From Aquidulcibacter sp. (GTDB lineage: Bacteria; Pseudomonadota; Alphaproteobacteria; Caulobacterales; Aquidulcibacteraceae): 64,000 nucleotides of DNA. The number at the start of each line of letters is the position of its first letter. Position 1 is the stretch's first letter. The position numbers were made by a program, and so were the translations under genes. Positions 1 through 8,280 of the stretch are shown piece by piece. Location: assembly GCA_027532555.1 (NCBI GenBank), contig JAPZTJ010000002.1, positions 62,001-126,000 on the forward strand, written 5' to 3'. The notes beneath the pieces were generated by a model. The model did no database searches. It saw only the letters and a list, made by a program, of their open reading frames with translations, and was not told where the DNA came from.

Positions 1-3000
1 GCATCGGCGCAAGCGGCTGTGTAGAGGGTTTGCTGGTCACCATACTCCTCAACAACACCCCAGTCTTCGTTGATCATGTTCAACACGTTCTGGAAGTCAA
101 AGGTCAAGAAGCCCTTATGGCCTTCAAAGGCACCTGGCAGCTCTTGGCTGATGCGCATATCCAACAAATGGATTTGGTCATTGGTGTTGAAGCCACGCGG
201 GGCGATCTGACCTGCTGGCAGGCCAAAGTTGTTGATCAGAGTCTTGACCGAATTGAAGGTTGCCAATGAGTCGAAAGCAACTTTGCTGTCACTGCTCACC
301 AAGATTGCTCCCGACGTCGAAGTGCTGGTGGTCCCGGACAGGTCAGGGATATACGCCAATTGGCCGCCCTTATTGACGCCGGTGACGATGGATCGGCCAG
401 AGCCTGTGTTCATCAACCAGCTGAATGGACGTCCGGCACGTACGTCGCCGAACAACTCAAGGCGGGTTTCAAGTTCCTTGAATGGCGTTGCACGCCAGCC
501 GAAGGAGTATTTGAACACATTCTCAATCTCTTCTTGACCCCGACCCGTTACTGGGTTGGCTGGGTCAAGTGCCGACAAGGCACCACCATAGAGTGAGCTG
601 GCGGTCGAGCTAAAGCGGCCTGTGCTATTCAACTCGTTGATGTTTTGAAGCGTGTAGGACATCGACCAATTGATGCCGAAATCATAAGACTTGCTCGCCG
701 AGATAGCAGCGATGAAGGCATCACCCAAATCGCCGTCTGGATTGTAGAGTTGGATGTCACGGTTCGAGCCACCGACTGCGGCGGTCGAATTGATCACGGT
801 GCCTGGAACGGCCGCACGGGCGGCTGTTGGGATTGCATCATAACGCTTACGACCATCTGGGGTCAGCGCTTGCTGGCCATTGATGATCAGTGGCGTGGCA
901 CGCAAGTCGCGGAACGCATACCCTGTTTGAACTTTGGTATAGACCAGGTCCAAGCCGAGGTTCAGGCCAAAAGCTTCGCCGGTTACGGCCACGTTGGCTT
1001 TCCACTCAGATGGGATATCCAAATTTGGGGCGATCGAGTTTGTCTCAGCGGCCGGTGGTGGAGTCACACCGCCCAACAATGCCAACACTTGTGCTGGAAT
1101 CGCGCGACCAAAATTTGCGCCAACAAGATTGTCAAGCGCGAGCGAACCAATCGCATTGGTGAAGCCGGGAGCTGCGCCAGTTTCGGTGAAGCCGGTTGCG
1201 GTACGTTGAATGTCAACGCCGACTGTCAACACACCTGTGTTGGAGAAGGAGTTCGACAGGAACACGTCAGGCAAACCGCCTGAGAATAGACCAACGCCAC
1301 CCGATACGCGGATGTCAGCTGGTGCGTTCCAGTTGAAGCTGACGCGCGGCATCACGATGGACAGGCCATCATAAGTCGCTTGGTTCGTGAAACCAAATCG
1401 GTTGGAGAAGTTGGCGTTTGCAGCTGGTGCGGCGTCAACTGTGTAGCTTTCAACGCGCAGACCACCGGTCAAACGGAAATCATCTGTAACCGACCACGTG
1501 TCTTGCAAGTAACCTGACAGAATTTGGTAGGTGAATTCCGCTGCTGCCTTGTTGGGGTCGCCCGACGGATTGTTGGTGTACTGAAGACGGTTGGCCCGAC
1601 CTGCTTGGAAATCAGCGACCGAGTCAAAATAGTAGGTGCCGTCAGAGTTTGGCACGAACAGGTTGAAAATGTCGCGCTCTTGCCATTGCAGACCGGCCTT
1701 CAGCTGGTGATCGCCCAAGCGATAACGGGCTTCGAACTGGCCCTGCGTGTTGGTGGTGGCCAAAAAGTTAGCATGACGGAATTGGTCTGGACCAAAACGG
1801 ACAACGCCGCGCGACTGCCCCGTAGCTGCGGCGCAAGTAATCAAAGGCTGGCTGCCGGTTGCATCGAGCGAGGTCAAGGTCGAGCAAACCGTAACATCCG
1901 CAAACTCTTGGCCACTAGGTGGCTGTTGCAGGCGGACGTAATCGCGATAGCTGATGCGGGCTTCAGTTTGGAACTTGTCGTTCCAATCCGAGTTCAGTTG
2001 CAACGAATAGGTTTCATCCAACTCACCGGTGAAGTACCACTGGGAATCAAGTGAAGCCGTCGTCGCACCAAGGTTGGTGAAGTTATAAACCGTTGATTCA
2101 GCATTGCGATAGGTGAAGGACGCGCGATGCTTGTCGGTGATGTTCCAGTCAATACGAGCCGAATATTTCTCGTCGAGGATCGGCTTATTGGTTGGGATCG
2201 AACCGAGAGCGAAGTTCGATTTGTACGTGTTGGCGAAAACGTTGGTCACGGCCGCAATGTCAGCCAAAGTCATTGGGGTGCCCAACGGACCGACGATGGT
2301 GTTACCGAAAGAGCCGCCATCGATTGGACCACGGTTGGTCACGTCGACAGATTCATACTTTTCGTAGGACAAAGCATAGAACAGTTTGTCTTTGATGATG
2401 GGACCGCGAAGGGTTGCGCCATAGTTGGTTTGCTCAACAACGTTCGAGACAATCGTGTTTTTGATCCGAGTCCCGGTCAATTTGTCGTCGAGGAAGTTGG
2501 CGAAAACCGAACCACCCAACTCATTGTCGCCAGAGCGCAGAACGATGTCGATTGCACCGCCCAAGAAGCCGCCGTTGCGGACGTCAAATGGGGCTGGGGT
2601 GACGTTGAACTGAGACACTGCGTCCAAGGAGATTGGACCGCGACGGGTTGGAAGACCACCTGTGTTCAAGCCAAAATCGTCTTGAGCAGCAACGCCGTCG
2701 ATGGTGATGCGATTGGTACGAGGGTTAGAACCGGCGATGGAGATGCCGCCATCGCCAACCGTGTTCTGGGTAACCAATGGCGATTGACGGGCCAATTCGC
2801 GAATGTCGCGGCCTGGTGTCACAAGGCCTTCAATCTTATCCCGGCGAAGACCGGTCGCGGTACCATCCACGCGGTTACGACCGACAGCCGTGGCGCGCAC
2901 GATGATGCGCTCAACTTCTTTATCCGCTGGCACTAAATTCAGGGCGAGGCTGAATGGCTCAGTCACCGTCAAAAACAAGTCATTGACGACAGTCGGCTCA

Positions 3001-3275
3001 TAGGTGTCTGCCGTTACTTCGACTGTGTACGGGCCGCCAGCACGAAGACCAGATGCCGAAAACTGGCCACTTGAATCGGTCGTTGCACGGGCGCGCGAAC
3101 CAGATGGCGTATGGATAATGGTGACTGCAGCGCCGGTTACTGGTGCACCAGAGGCTGCGATCTGACCCCGGATAGTACCAGTGGTTTCCTGAGCATAGAC
3201 CGCAACTGGTGCAACCAGTGCAAAGCCCAATGCGGTCAACGCAGTGGTGCGAGCCAAACGATTTAAAATTGACAT
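1..3275 (-). CDS. TonB-dependent receptor, Oar-like, with N-terminal carboxypeptidase-regulatory domain (partial, 3' end beyond window)
   Basis: The reading frame is open on the minus strand from an ATG at 3275 to the left edge, giving at least 1091 residues. Residues 1-28 form a Sec signal peptide ending VYA. Residues about 30-110 begin QETTGTIRGQI and look like the carboxypeptidase-regulatory-like beta-sandwich found at the front of Oar-type outer-membrane receptors. A plug domain follows, with the typical segment NRITIDGVAAQD near residue 210, and then a long beta-barrel region rich in alternating aromatic and polar strands. Proteins of this type take up large or unidentified ligands across the outer membrane using TonB energy; no substrate can be read from the sequence. 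The last barrel strand lies outside the window. Family assignment is firm, ligand unknown. Confidence 0.92.
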   Translation of the reverse strand, partial: MSILNRLARTTALTALGFALVAPVAVYAQETTGTIRGQIAASGAPVTGAAVTIIHTPSGSRARATTDSSGQFSASGLRAGGPYTVEVTADTYEPTVVNDLFLTVTEPFSLALNLVPADKEVERIIVRATAVGRNRVDGTATGLRRDKIEGLVTPGRDIRELARQSPLVTQNTVGDGGISIAGSNPRTNRITIDGVAAQDDFGLNTGGLPTRRGPISLDAVSQFNVTPAPFDVRNGGFLGGAIDIVLRSGDNELGGSVFANFLDDKLTGTRIKNTIVSNVVEQTNYGATLRGPIIKDKLFYALSYEKYESVDVTNRGPIDGGSFGNTIVGPLGTPMTLADIAAVTNVFANTYKSNFALGSIPTNKPILDEKYSARIDWNITDKHRASFTYRNAESTVYNFTNLGATTASLDSQWYFTGELDETYSLQLNSDWNDKFQTEARISYRDYVRLQQPPSGQEFADVTVCSTLTSLDATGSQPLITCAAATGQSRGVVRFGPDQFRHANFLATTNTQGQFEARYRLGDHQLKAGLQWQERDIFNLFVPNSDGTYYFDSVADFQAGRANRLQYTNNPSGDPNKAAAEFTYQILSGYLQDTWSVTDDFRLTGGLRVESYTVDAAPAANANFSNRFGFTNQATYDGLSIVMPRVSFNWNAPADIRVSGGVGLFSGGLPDVFLSNSFSNTGVLTVGVDIQRTATGFTETGAAPGFTNAIGSLALDNLVGANFGRAIPAQVLALLGGVTPPPAAETNSIAPNLDIPSEWKANVAVTGEAFGLNLGLDLVYTKVQTGYAFRDLRATPLIINGQQALTPDGRKRYDAIPTAARAAVPGTVINSTAAVGGSNRDIQLYNPDGDLGDAFIAAISASKSYDFGINWSMSYTLQNINELNSTGRFSSTASSLYGGALSALDPANPVTGRGQEEIENVFKYSFGWRATPFKELETRLELFGDVRAGRPFSWLMNTGSGRSIVTGVNKGGQLAYIPDLSGTTSTSTSGAILVSSDSKVAFDSLATFNSVKTLINNFGLPAGQIAPRGFNTNDQIHLLDMRISQELPGAFEGHKGFLTFDFQNVLNMINEDWGVVEEYGDQQTLYTAACAD

Positions 3276-3558
3276 GAGTGGTCCCCTGAAAGTGATCCTG
3301 CCTGCGCATCGAAGTGGGAGGCTGCGCGTAGAGTGGGCCACCTAGCCCGCTTGAGATACGCCTCTGCGACGATTATGTGACACTTCTATGACAGTGGCGG
3401 TTCTGCACCGGGAACATTGGGGATAAATGTGCCAAGCTGCCCACACAGTGGCAACAATGTTACACTTTGTTCAGACTTTAGGCATCGCGGTGACAGAACA
3501 CCAACTTTAAAAGGACCCTACTGGAATTCGATCAAGTGGCAGGTTGCCCATAGGCATC

Positions 3559-3593
3559 AAAAAGAAAAAAGCGGTGGAGCTATTGGCTCCACC
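3559..3593 (-). terminator. Intrinsic terminator, second of a tandem pair
   Basis: An 8-bp perfect stem (3573-3580 with 3586-3593, loop TATTG) is followed on the minus strand by a T-rich run, which is the A-rich stretch 3559-3570 on the plus strand. It repeats the stem sequence of the hairpin just upstream of it on the minus strand. Confidence 0.8.
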
Positions 3594-3601
3594 TAAACCT
3601 C

Positions 3602-3634
3602 AAAAAAAAGCGGTGGAGCCATTGGCTCCACCGC
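3602..3634 (-). terminator. Intrinsic terminator, first of a tandem pair
   Basis: An 11-bp perfect stem (3610-3620 with 3624-3634, loop ATT) is followed on the minus strand by eight T residues (A run 3602-3609 on the plus strand). It lies about 175 bases past the msrA stop codon and probably ends msrA transcription before it reaches the receptor gene. Confidence 0.85.
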
Positions 3635-3807
3635 AAGGCGATGCTCAGGGAGCGCCGGTCCAATTCAGCGCTTACGAAAAGCACAATGAAATATTCCGGA
3701 CACCAAAGCCGAGCCAAAGACCCGACTTGCCCTTACGTTAGCCCGCAGCGGTCCGATTTGTAAATGGGGTAGGCAGTATTTGTGACATATTGCCGCTTTT
3801 TAAATCG

Positions 3808-4458
3808 CTATTGGCCCCAAACGGCGCGCAAACGGGCATCGCGCCCACAGCCATTGCGGTAATAGGCATAGCGCAACGGGTTTTTCTGATAATAATCCTG
3901 ATGATAGCCTTCGGCATCGTAAAATACTTTGGCGGGCAGGATTTGCACAACAATCGGCTTTTTGAAGCGCGCATACAGCACTTCGCGTGCAGCTTCGGCC
4001 GCCTTCCTCTCGGTATCATTGGCGTAGAAGATGGCAGGTAGGTAGGTTTCACCCTTATCACAGAATTGGCCAAACGCATCGAATGGATCGACTTGCAGCC
4101 AATAGGTGTCGAGAAGCTTCTGATAGCTAACCTTGGCGGGGTCATAGGTGATTTTCACCGCCTCAAAATGGCCTGTGCCACCTCGGCCGACTTGCTCATA
4201 AGTTGGATTGACCAGCGTACCACCAGTATAGCCGGAGGTGGTGGCCACCACGCCCGGGATCTCATCAAATGGCTTTTCCATGCACCAAAAGCAGCCGCCG
4301 GCAAAAATCGCGGTGGCAAGATTACTTGGGCTTGTTTCAGGGGATGTTGCCGCCTTGGACACCAAACCATCCGCTTGAGCTGGGGATTGGGTGCCACAGC
4401 CAGCAAGAGCTAGAAAGGATAGAATAACGAGAGCGGAGAAAGGCTTAAGTTGGGTCAT
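3808..4458 (-). CDS. msrA: Peptide-methionine (S)-S-oxide reductase MsrA, lipoprotein form
   Basis: MsrA reduces methionine-S-sulfoxide in proteins. The 216-residue product carries the catalytic motif [10 protein letters not shown] near residues 55-64, the downstream TSGYTGG segment and the [10 protein letters not shown] block that define the family. Residues 1-21 form a lipoprotein signal with the lipobox LALAGC, so the enzyme is predicted to be membrane anchored in the periplasm, unlike the cytosolic E. coli enzyme. Residues 22-50 are a Ser/Pro/Ala-rich linker. It stands alone between two receptor genes on the same strand and is followed by tandem terminators. Identification is firm; the export is inferred from the signal sequence. 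Confidence 0.95.
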   Translation of the reverse strand: MTQLKPFSALVILSFLALAGCGTQSPAQADGLVSKAATSPETSPSNLATAIFAGGCFWCMEKPFDEIPGVVATTSGYTGGTLVNPTYEQVGRGGTGHFEAVKITYDPAKVSYQKLLDTYWLQVDPFDAFGQFCDKGETYLPAIFYANDTERKAAEAAREVLYARFKKPIVVQILPAKVFYDAEGYHQDYYQKNPLRYAYYRNGCGRDARLRAVWGQ

Positions 4459-4573
4459 ACTGGCCTATACGCAATAAGCTGCGGATCGGTTGCATCTTGC
4501 ACGCTTCTCGGGAACGCAAAAGGGGCGCGGCCTGCGCCACGCCCCTCAGCCAGTCCTATCAAATCGATAGAAG

Positions 4574-7207
4574 TTAGTGGTTCCAGCGAAGCGTCAAACC
4601 ATAGGTCCGTGGTTCACCCACGAACGCATTGATCTGGCTGTTGACGACACGTGGTGCAAAGCCACCCAAAGCAGGCTGGTTGGTGAGCGCTGGCGCATCA
4701 CCTTGCAGTGGTGAGTCAAAGGTGATCTGGGCATAACGCTCATCCGTCAGGTTCCGGCCCCACAATTCAACCGTCCAGCGATCATCAGCTGTGCTCAATG
4801 CAAGGCGGCCATTGATCAGCGTATAGCCGGGCTGGGTTTTACGTGGGTCCAAGTTCGAGCCCGTGATCGTGTCCGTGATGGTACGGAAGTCGGTATAGGC
4901 TTTGAACTTTGCCGTGTCCGACAGAACCGAACGCTCATAATTGAACGCAGAACCATAGGTCCAAACAGGTGAGCTGGTCAGCTGGGCACCTGGCAACCAA
5001 TAGAGGTTGGGGTTTTGACCAAGGAAAGTCGTTGGCTGCGAGGCCGAGCCCAAATTCTTGGTGTATTCGGTCAAGGAATAAGCCGCCCCACCAGTGATGG
5101 ACAGGCCATCGATGGGGGTGCGCAGCACATAGTCGAACTCAACCCCTTGCGACACAACTTCAGGAACCGAGGTCACAACAAACGAAATACCGGTGAAGGT
5201 ATTCAGCTGGAAGTTCTCAAAGGTCTGATGGTAGGCCGCGAAGTTCGCAGTCAAGGCGCGGTTGAACCACTGGGTTTTCAAGCCAACTTCGTAAGCATCC
5301 ACAGTCTCTGGCGCAAACGAGGTGTTTGGCTGACGCACGGTGCGGTTGCCCACGCCTGGCGCGATGATGGATGTGACCACATTGTTCTGAAGATCAGAGA
5401 AGGCACGGTCCAAGTTGAAACCACCAGCCTTATAGCCACGCGAGTACGAGGCATAAGAATTGATGTTTGGTGCAAACCGGTAGGCCGCCGAGAAGATGCC
5501 CGACCATTCTTTCTCGGACTTTTCTTGGCGGTGATCCATGCCATCAAGGCCGGAGCGCATCCAAGGCGCGCAGATGGCACCTACAATTGCCGCCAACGAA
5601 CCCGCGTTTCGTGCCGCATCAAGACCCAAGCGGTTCTCAATCGCGGTACAAGCAGTATTGCCCTGCGTGCGATAGCTGCCTTTGAACTTCTTTTCTTCCG
5701 AGGTGTAACGCAGACCCAAGGTCACGCTGAAGTCGTCGTTGAATTGATAGATATTGTGCGTGAACAGCGCGACGGATTCAGCATTTTGCTCGTAATCGTC
5801 AAACTGACCACCACCAGCAGCCAAAGTGCCGATATTGGCTGGCGTCACGCCCAAGATGGACTGCCAGGTCGAAACCACACCAGCCAATTGGGTGTTGGTC
5901 ACCGCTGGGTTCAGAGGGTTCACAGCAAGAGCGGGGTTGGCCAAGGCCAAGGCTGGACCCAAAAGGCCGCCGATATAGGCTTGGTAATCGGTACCCGTAC
6001 GGAAGCGAACGGTCGAATTGATGGTCTCCTTGGAATAGATGGTACCAACCAACCAATCCAACTTGCCTAACGAGCCAGCATAACGGAATTCTTGGGTGAA
6101 GTTATCAAACTCCGCGCCAGCACCTTCCGACTTCAAGCTATAAACGACGTCTGCGCCGCTATAGTCAGAGTCAGCCCCCGCAGTACGCTTCCAATTGCGT
6201 TGCGCTGTGATCGAGGTCAGTTTGCCGAAGCCAACATCCCAATTCATCTCAAGGCTGATACCCGCATCTTCAATGTCTTGATCATAGGTGCGGTTGGCGC
6301 TGGCCAAGTAGTTATCGAGATTGCGGCCGGTTTGCAGCGCGTTTGGCACGATCTTGTTCAAAATGTCCGTGGTCGAAGGAACGCGAACATCCCTTAGCCA
6401 GACAGCTGCCGCACAGCAGGCTTCGGCGCGAGAAGCTTGGTCAACGATCAAGCGCGCATCAAAGGTTTCGCTAGGCGTATAGAGCAACTGGCCACGGATC
6501 GCATAATAATTGGAGTCGTTTGAATCCGTGCGAGCGGTGCCATTGTTCACGTTCATGTAGCCATCACGGGCACGAGCGGTCACATAGAGGCGGCCAGCCA
6601 ACTTATCCTCGATAAGAGGGCCAGTGATGCCAAGGCCAAGACCGCCTAGGCCATAATTGCCGAAAGTCGCGTCGCCAGAGGTGCCGAACTCAAAGCTTGG
6701 CTTCTTGGATGTGACATTGATCAAACCGGCCGAGGTGTTGCGGCCAAACAGGGTACCTTGTGGGCCACGAAGAACTTCGATGGCGCGGATTTCGCCCAAG
6801 TCACCAAAGGCAACGCTGTTGCGGGCGCGGAAAACGCCGTCGATCACAACACCGACCGAGGATTCAAGACCGGGGTTGGAACCCTGCGTACCGACGCCGC
6901 GGATACGGGCGGTCACCGAACCGGAGTTTTCGGAAACTGGAACTTGCAGCGACGGGGCCAATTGAGTCAGGTCGCGGATGTCTTTGACGCCAGCGGACTC
7001 GATGGCCTGGGTGCCGATCGCCGTCACGGCGACCGCAACGTTTTGCAGCGCAGTTTCGCGGCGAGTCGCGGTAACAATGATTTCTTCAACGGGCTGGTCA
7101 TCTTGCGCCGTTGTTGTTTGCTGTTGGGCAAAAGCAGGTGCAGCGAAAACAGAGGTTGCGCACGCGGCCAACAAAAGGCCACGACGGCCCAATCTTTCAA
7201 AATTCAT
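4574..7207 (-). CDS. TonB-dependent outer-membrane receptor
   Basis: The 877-residue protein has a signal peptide ending AFA near residue 27, then a TonB-box-like segment VEEIIVTATRR (about 40-50) as seen in receptors of caulobacters and sphingomonads. The plug domain (about 55-170) includes VLRGPQGTLFGRNTSAG, and the beta-barrel runs to the C-terminal strand ending YGLTLRWNH. This class, often labelled FecA/BtuB-like, imports siderophores, glycans or other ligands; the substrate is not evident. It is transcribed divergently from a fumarylacetoacetate hydrolase family gene 227 bases away, so the two could share a regulatory region and perhaps a catabolic purpose, but that is inference. Confidence 0.93.
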   Translation of the reverse strand: MNFERLGRRGLLLAACATSVFAAPAFAQQQTTTAQDDQPVEEIIVTATRRETALQNVAVAVTAIGTQAIESAGVKDIRDLTQLAPSLQVPVSENSGSVTARIRGVGTQGSNPGLESSVGVVIDGVFRARNSVAFGDLGEIRAIEVLRGPQGTLFGRNTSAGLINVTSKKPSFEFGTSGDATFGNYGLGGLGLGITGPLIEDKLAGRLYVTARARDGYMNVNNGTARTDSNDSNYYAIRGQLLYTPSETFDARLIVDQASRAEACCAAAVWLRDVRVPSTTDILNKIVPNALQTGRNLDNYLASANRTYDQDIEDAGISLEMNWDVGFGKLTSITAQRNWKRTAGADSDYSGADVVYSLKSEGAGAEFDNFTQEFRYAGSLGKLDWLVGTIYSKETINSTVRFRTGTDYQAYIGGLLGPALALANPALAVNPLNPAVTNTQLAGVVSTWQSILGVTPANIGTLAAGGGQFDDYEQNAESVALFTHNIYQFNDDFSVTLGLRYTSEEKKFKGSYRTQGNTACTAIENRLGLDAARNAGSLAAIVGAICAPWMRSGLDGMDHRQEKSEKEWSGIFSAAYRFAPNINSYASYSRGYKAGGFNLDRAFSDLQNNVVTSIIAPGVGNRTVRQPNTSFAPETVDAYEVGLKTQWFNRALTANFAAYHQTFENFQLNTFTGISFVVTSVPEVVSQGVEFDYVLRTPIDGLSITGGAAYSLTEYTKNLGSASQPTTFLGQNPNLYWLPGAQLTSSPVWTYGSAFNYERSVLSDTAKFKAYTDFRTITDTITGSNLDPRKTQPGYTLINGRLALSTADDRWTVELWGRNLTDERYAQITFDSPLQGDAPALTNQPALGGFAPRVVNSQINAFVGEPRTYGLTLRWNH

Positions 7208-7434
7208 ATTTCTCTCCCAGAGAATGTTACTTTTCGACCCGAAGTTTCAGGGCTGATGTTTCCGCGACCTGACGCAGCACTTTCATTGCATCAGATGGAC
7301 GGACCGTACCCCGCCTATACGCACGGTTGACGTAAGGGTCGAGGGTGAAATACTGCAATCCTAAGTCACAATTGCGTGCTGTTGCCAAATCGTCACAACT
7401 TGGCGCTTCACCGAACCACAAGGATGTTAAGCGC

Positions 7435-8280
7435 ATGAAACTTGCTACAATTATGCACAATGGAGTTCCACGTATCGCGCAAATTGAAGGCAAGGTGGCG
7501 CAGATTCTGGCAGCCCCCGCTGGCGGTTTGGGCGTAGTCTCAGCTCTACGTGGGCCAGAAGATGGACGCATAATTGTTGAAGCCGTGCCAGTCGACACGA
7601 TTGAATTCTTGGCCCCAGTCCCGCAGCCACCCCGCATCTTTGGCATTGGCCTTAATTATGCCGATCATGCTGCTGAAACGGGCCGCGAGCCGCCTGCGAT
7701 CCAGACTTGGTTTATGAAGCAGATCACCGCGGTGAATGCGCCCTATGGCTTGGTGCAGAAACCGTGTGTGTCAGACATGCTCGACTTCGAGGTAGAGCTG
7801 GTTGTCGTTATCGGAGCAGAAGCCCGCCACGTACCCGTCGAGCGCGCCCATGAAGTGATTGCCGGCTATTGCGTTGGATGCGACTACTCTGTGCGTGACT
7901 GGCAAAAGGCCACTCCAACCATGATTATGGGGAAGGGCTTTAATACCCATGCGCCTTTCGGCCCTGTATTGGTAACGGCTGACGAGATCGCGGATTTGGA
8001 TCAGTTGCGCTTACGTTGCTATGTTAATGATCAGCTGATGCAGGATGGCTGCGTCGCGGACCTTATTTTCAAAGTGCCGCAAATGATCGCCCATCTCAGC
8101 ACGGCCTTTACGCTTTTGCCAGGCGACATTATCTTCACGGGCACGCCAGCAGGTGTCGGTATTGCCCGAAATCCGCCCGTTTATTTGTTTGCCGGCGATA
8201 CAGTGCGGTGTGAGATTGATGGCCTTGGCATGATCGAAAACAAAATCGTGGATGAGGTAAAGGCCACCATCATCGCGTGA
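7435..8280 (+). CDS. Fumarylacetoacetate hydrolase (FAH) family protein
   Basis: The 281-residue protein has the FAH fold: an N-terminal small domain starting MKLATIMHNG, then IFGIGLNYADHAAETGR (about 64-80), the metal-binding FEVELVVVIG segment (about 117-126, acidic ligands) and the C-terminal GDIIFTGTPAGVGIAR (about 228-243). Members hydrolyse C-C bonds of acylpyruvates or isomerise and decarboxylate aromatic meta-cleavage products; which reaction applies cannot be told. I chose the ATG at 7435 over an in-frame ATG at 7345 because AAGGA lies just upstream and the conserved domain starts here. The 3' end overlaps the convergent receptor gene by 11 bases. Confidence 0.9.
   Translation: MKLATIMHNGVPRIAQIEGKVAQILAAPAGGLGVVSALRGPEDGRIIVEAVPVDTIEFLAPVPQPPRIFGIGLNYADHAAETGREPPAIQTWFMKQITAVNAPYGLVQKPCVSDMLDFEVELVVVIGAEARHVPVERAHEVIAGYCVGCDYSVRDWQKATPTMIMGKGFNTHAPFGPVLVTADEIADLDQLRLRCYVNDQLMQDGCVADLIFKVPQMIAHLSTAFTLLPGDIIFTGTPAGVGIARNPPVYLFAGDTVRCEIDGLGMIENKIVDEVKATIIA

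Larger units (their letters stand above)
3276..3807. other. Intergenic region between msrA and the Oar-like receptor
   Basis: This 532-base gap has no convincing gene. It holds two tandem minus-strand intrinsic terminators (annotated separately) near its middle. The stretch 3276-3540 between them and the receptor start must carry the receptor promoter and leader, but no clear -35/-10 pair could be picked out. The stretch 3640-3807 next to msrA shows no RNA gene or promoter that I recognise. Confidence 0.6.

Noticed and set aside
3544-3741. A small plus-strand open frame with repeated KKKAVE-LAPP units
   Set aside because: Its repeats are the coding reading of the two tandem terminator hairpins with their A-runs, so it is structural DNA, not a gene.
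5015-6070. Long open frame opposite the second TonB receptor
   Set aside because: It is antisense to a gene with clear receptor motifs and its own translation has no recognisable domain.
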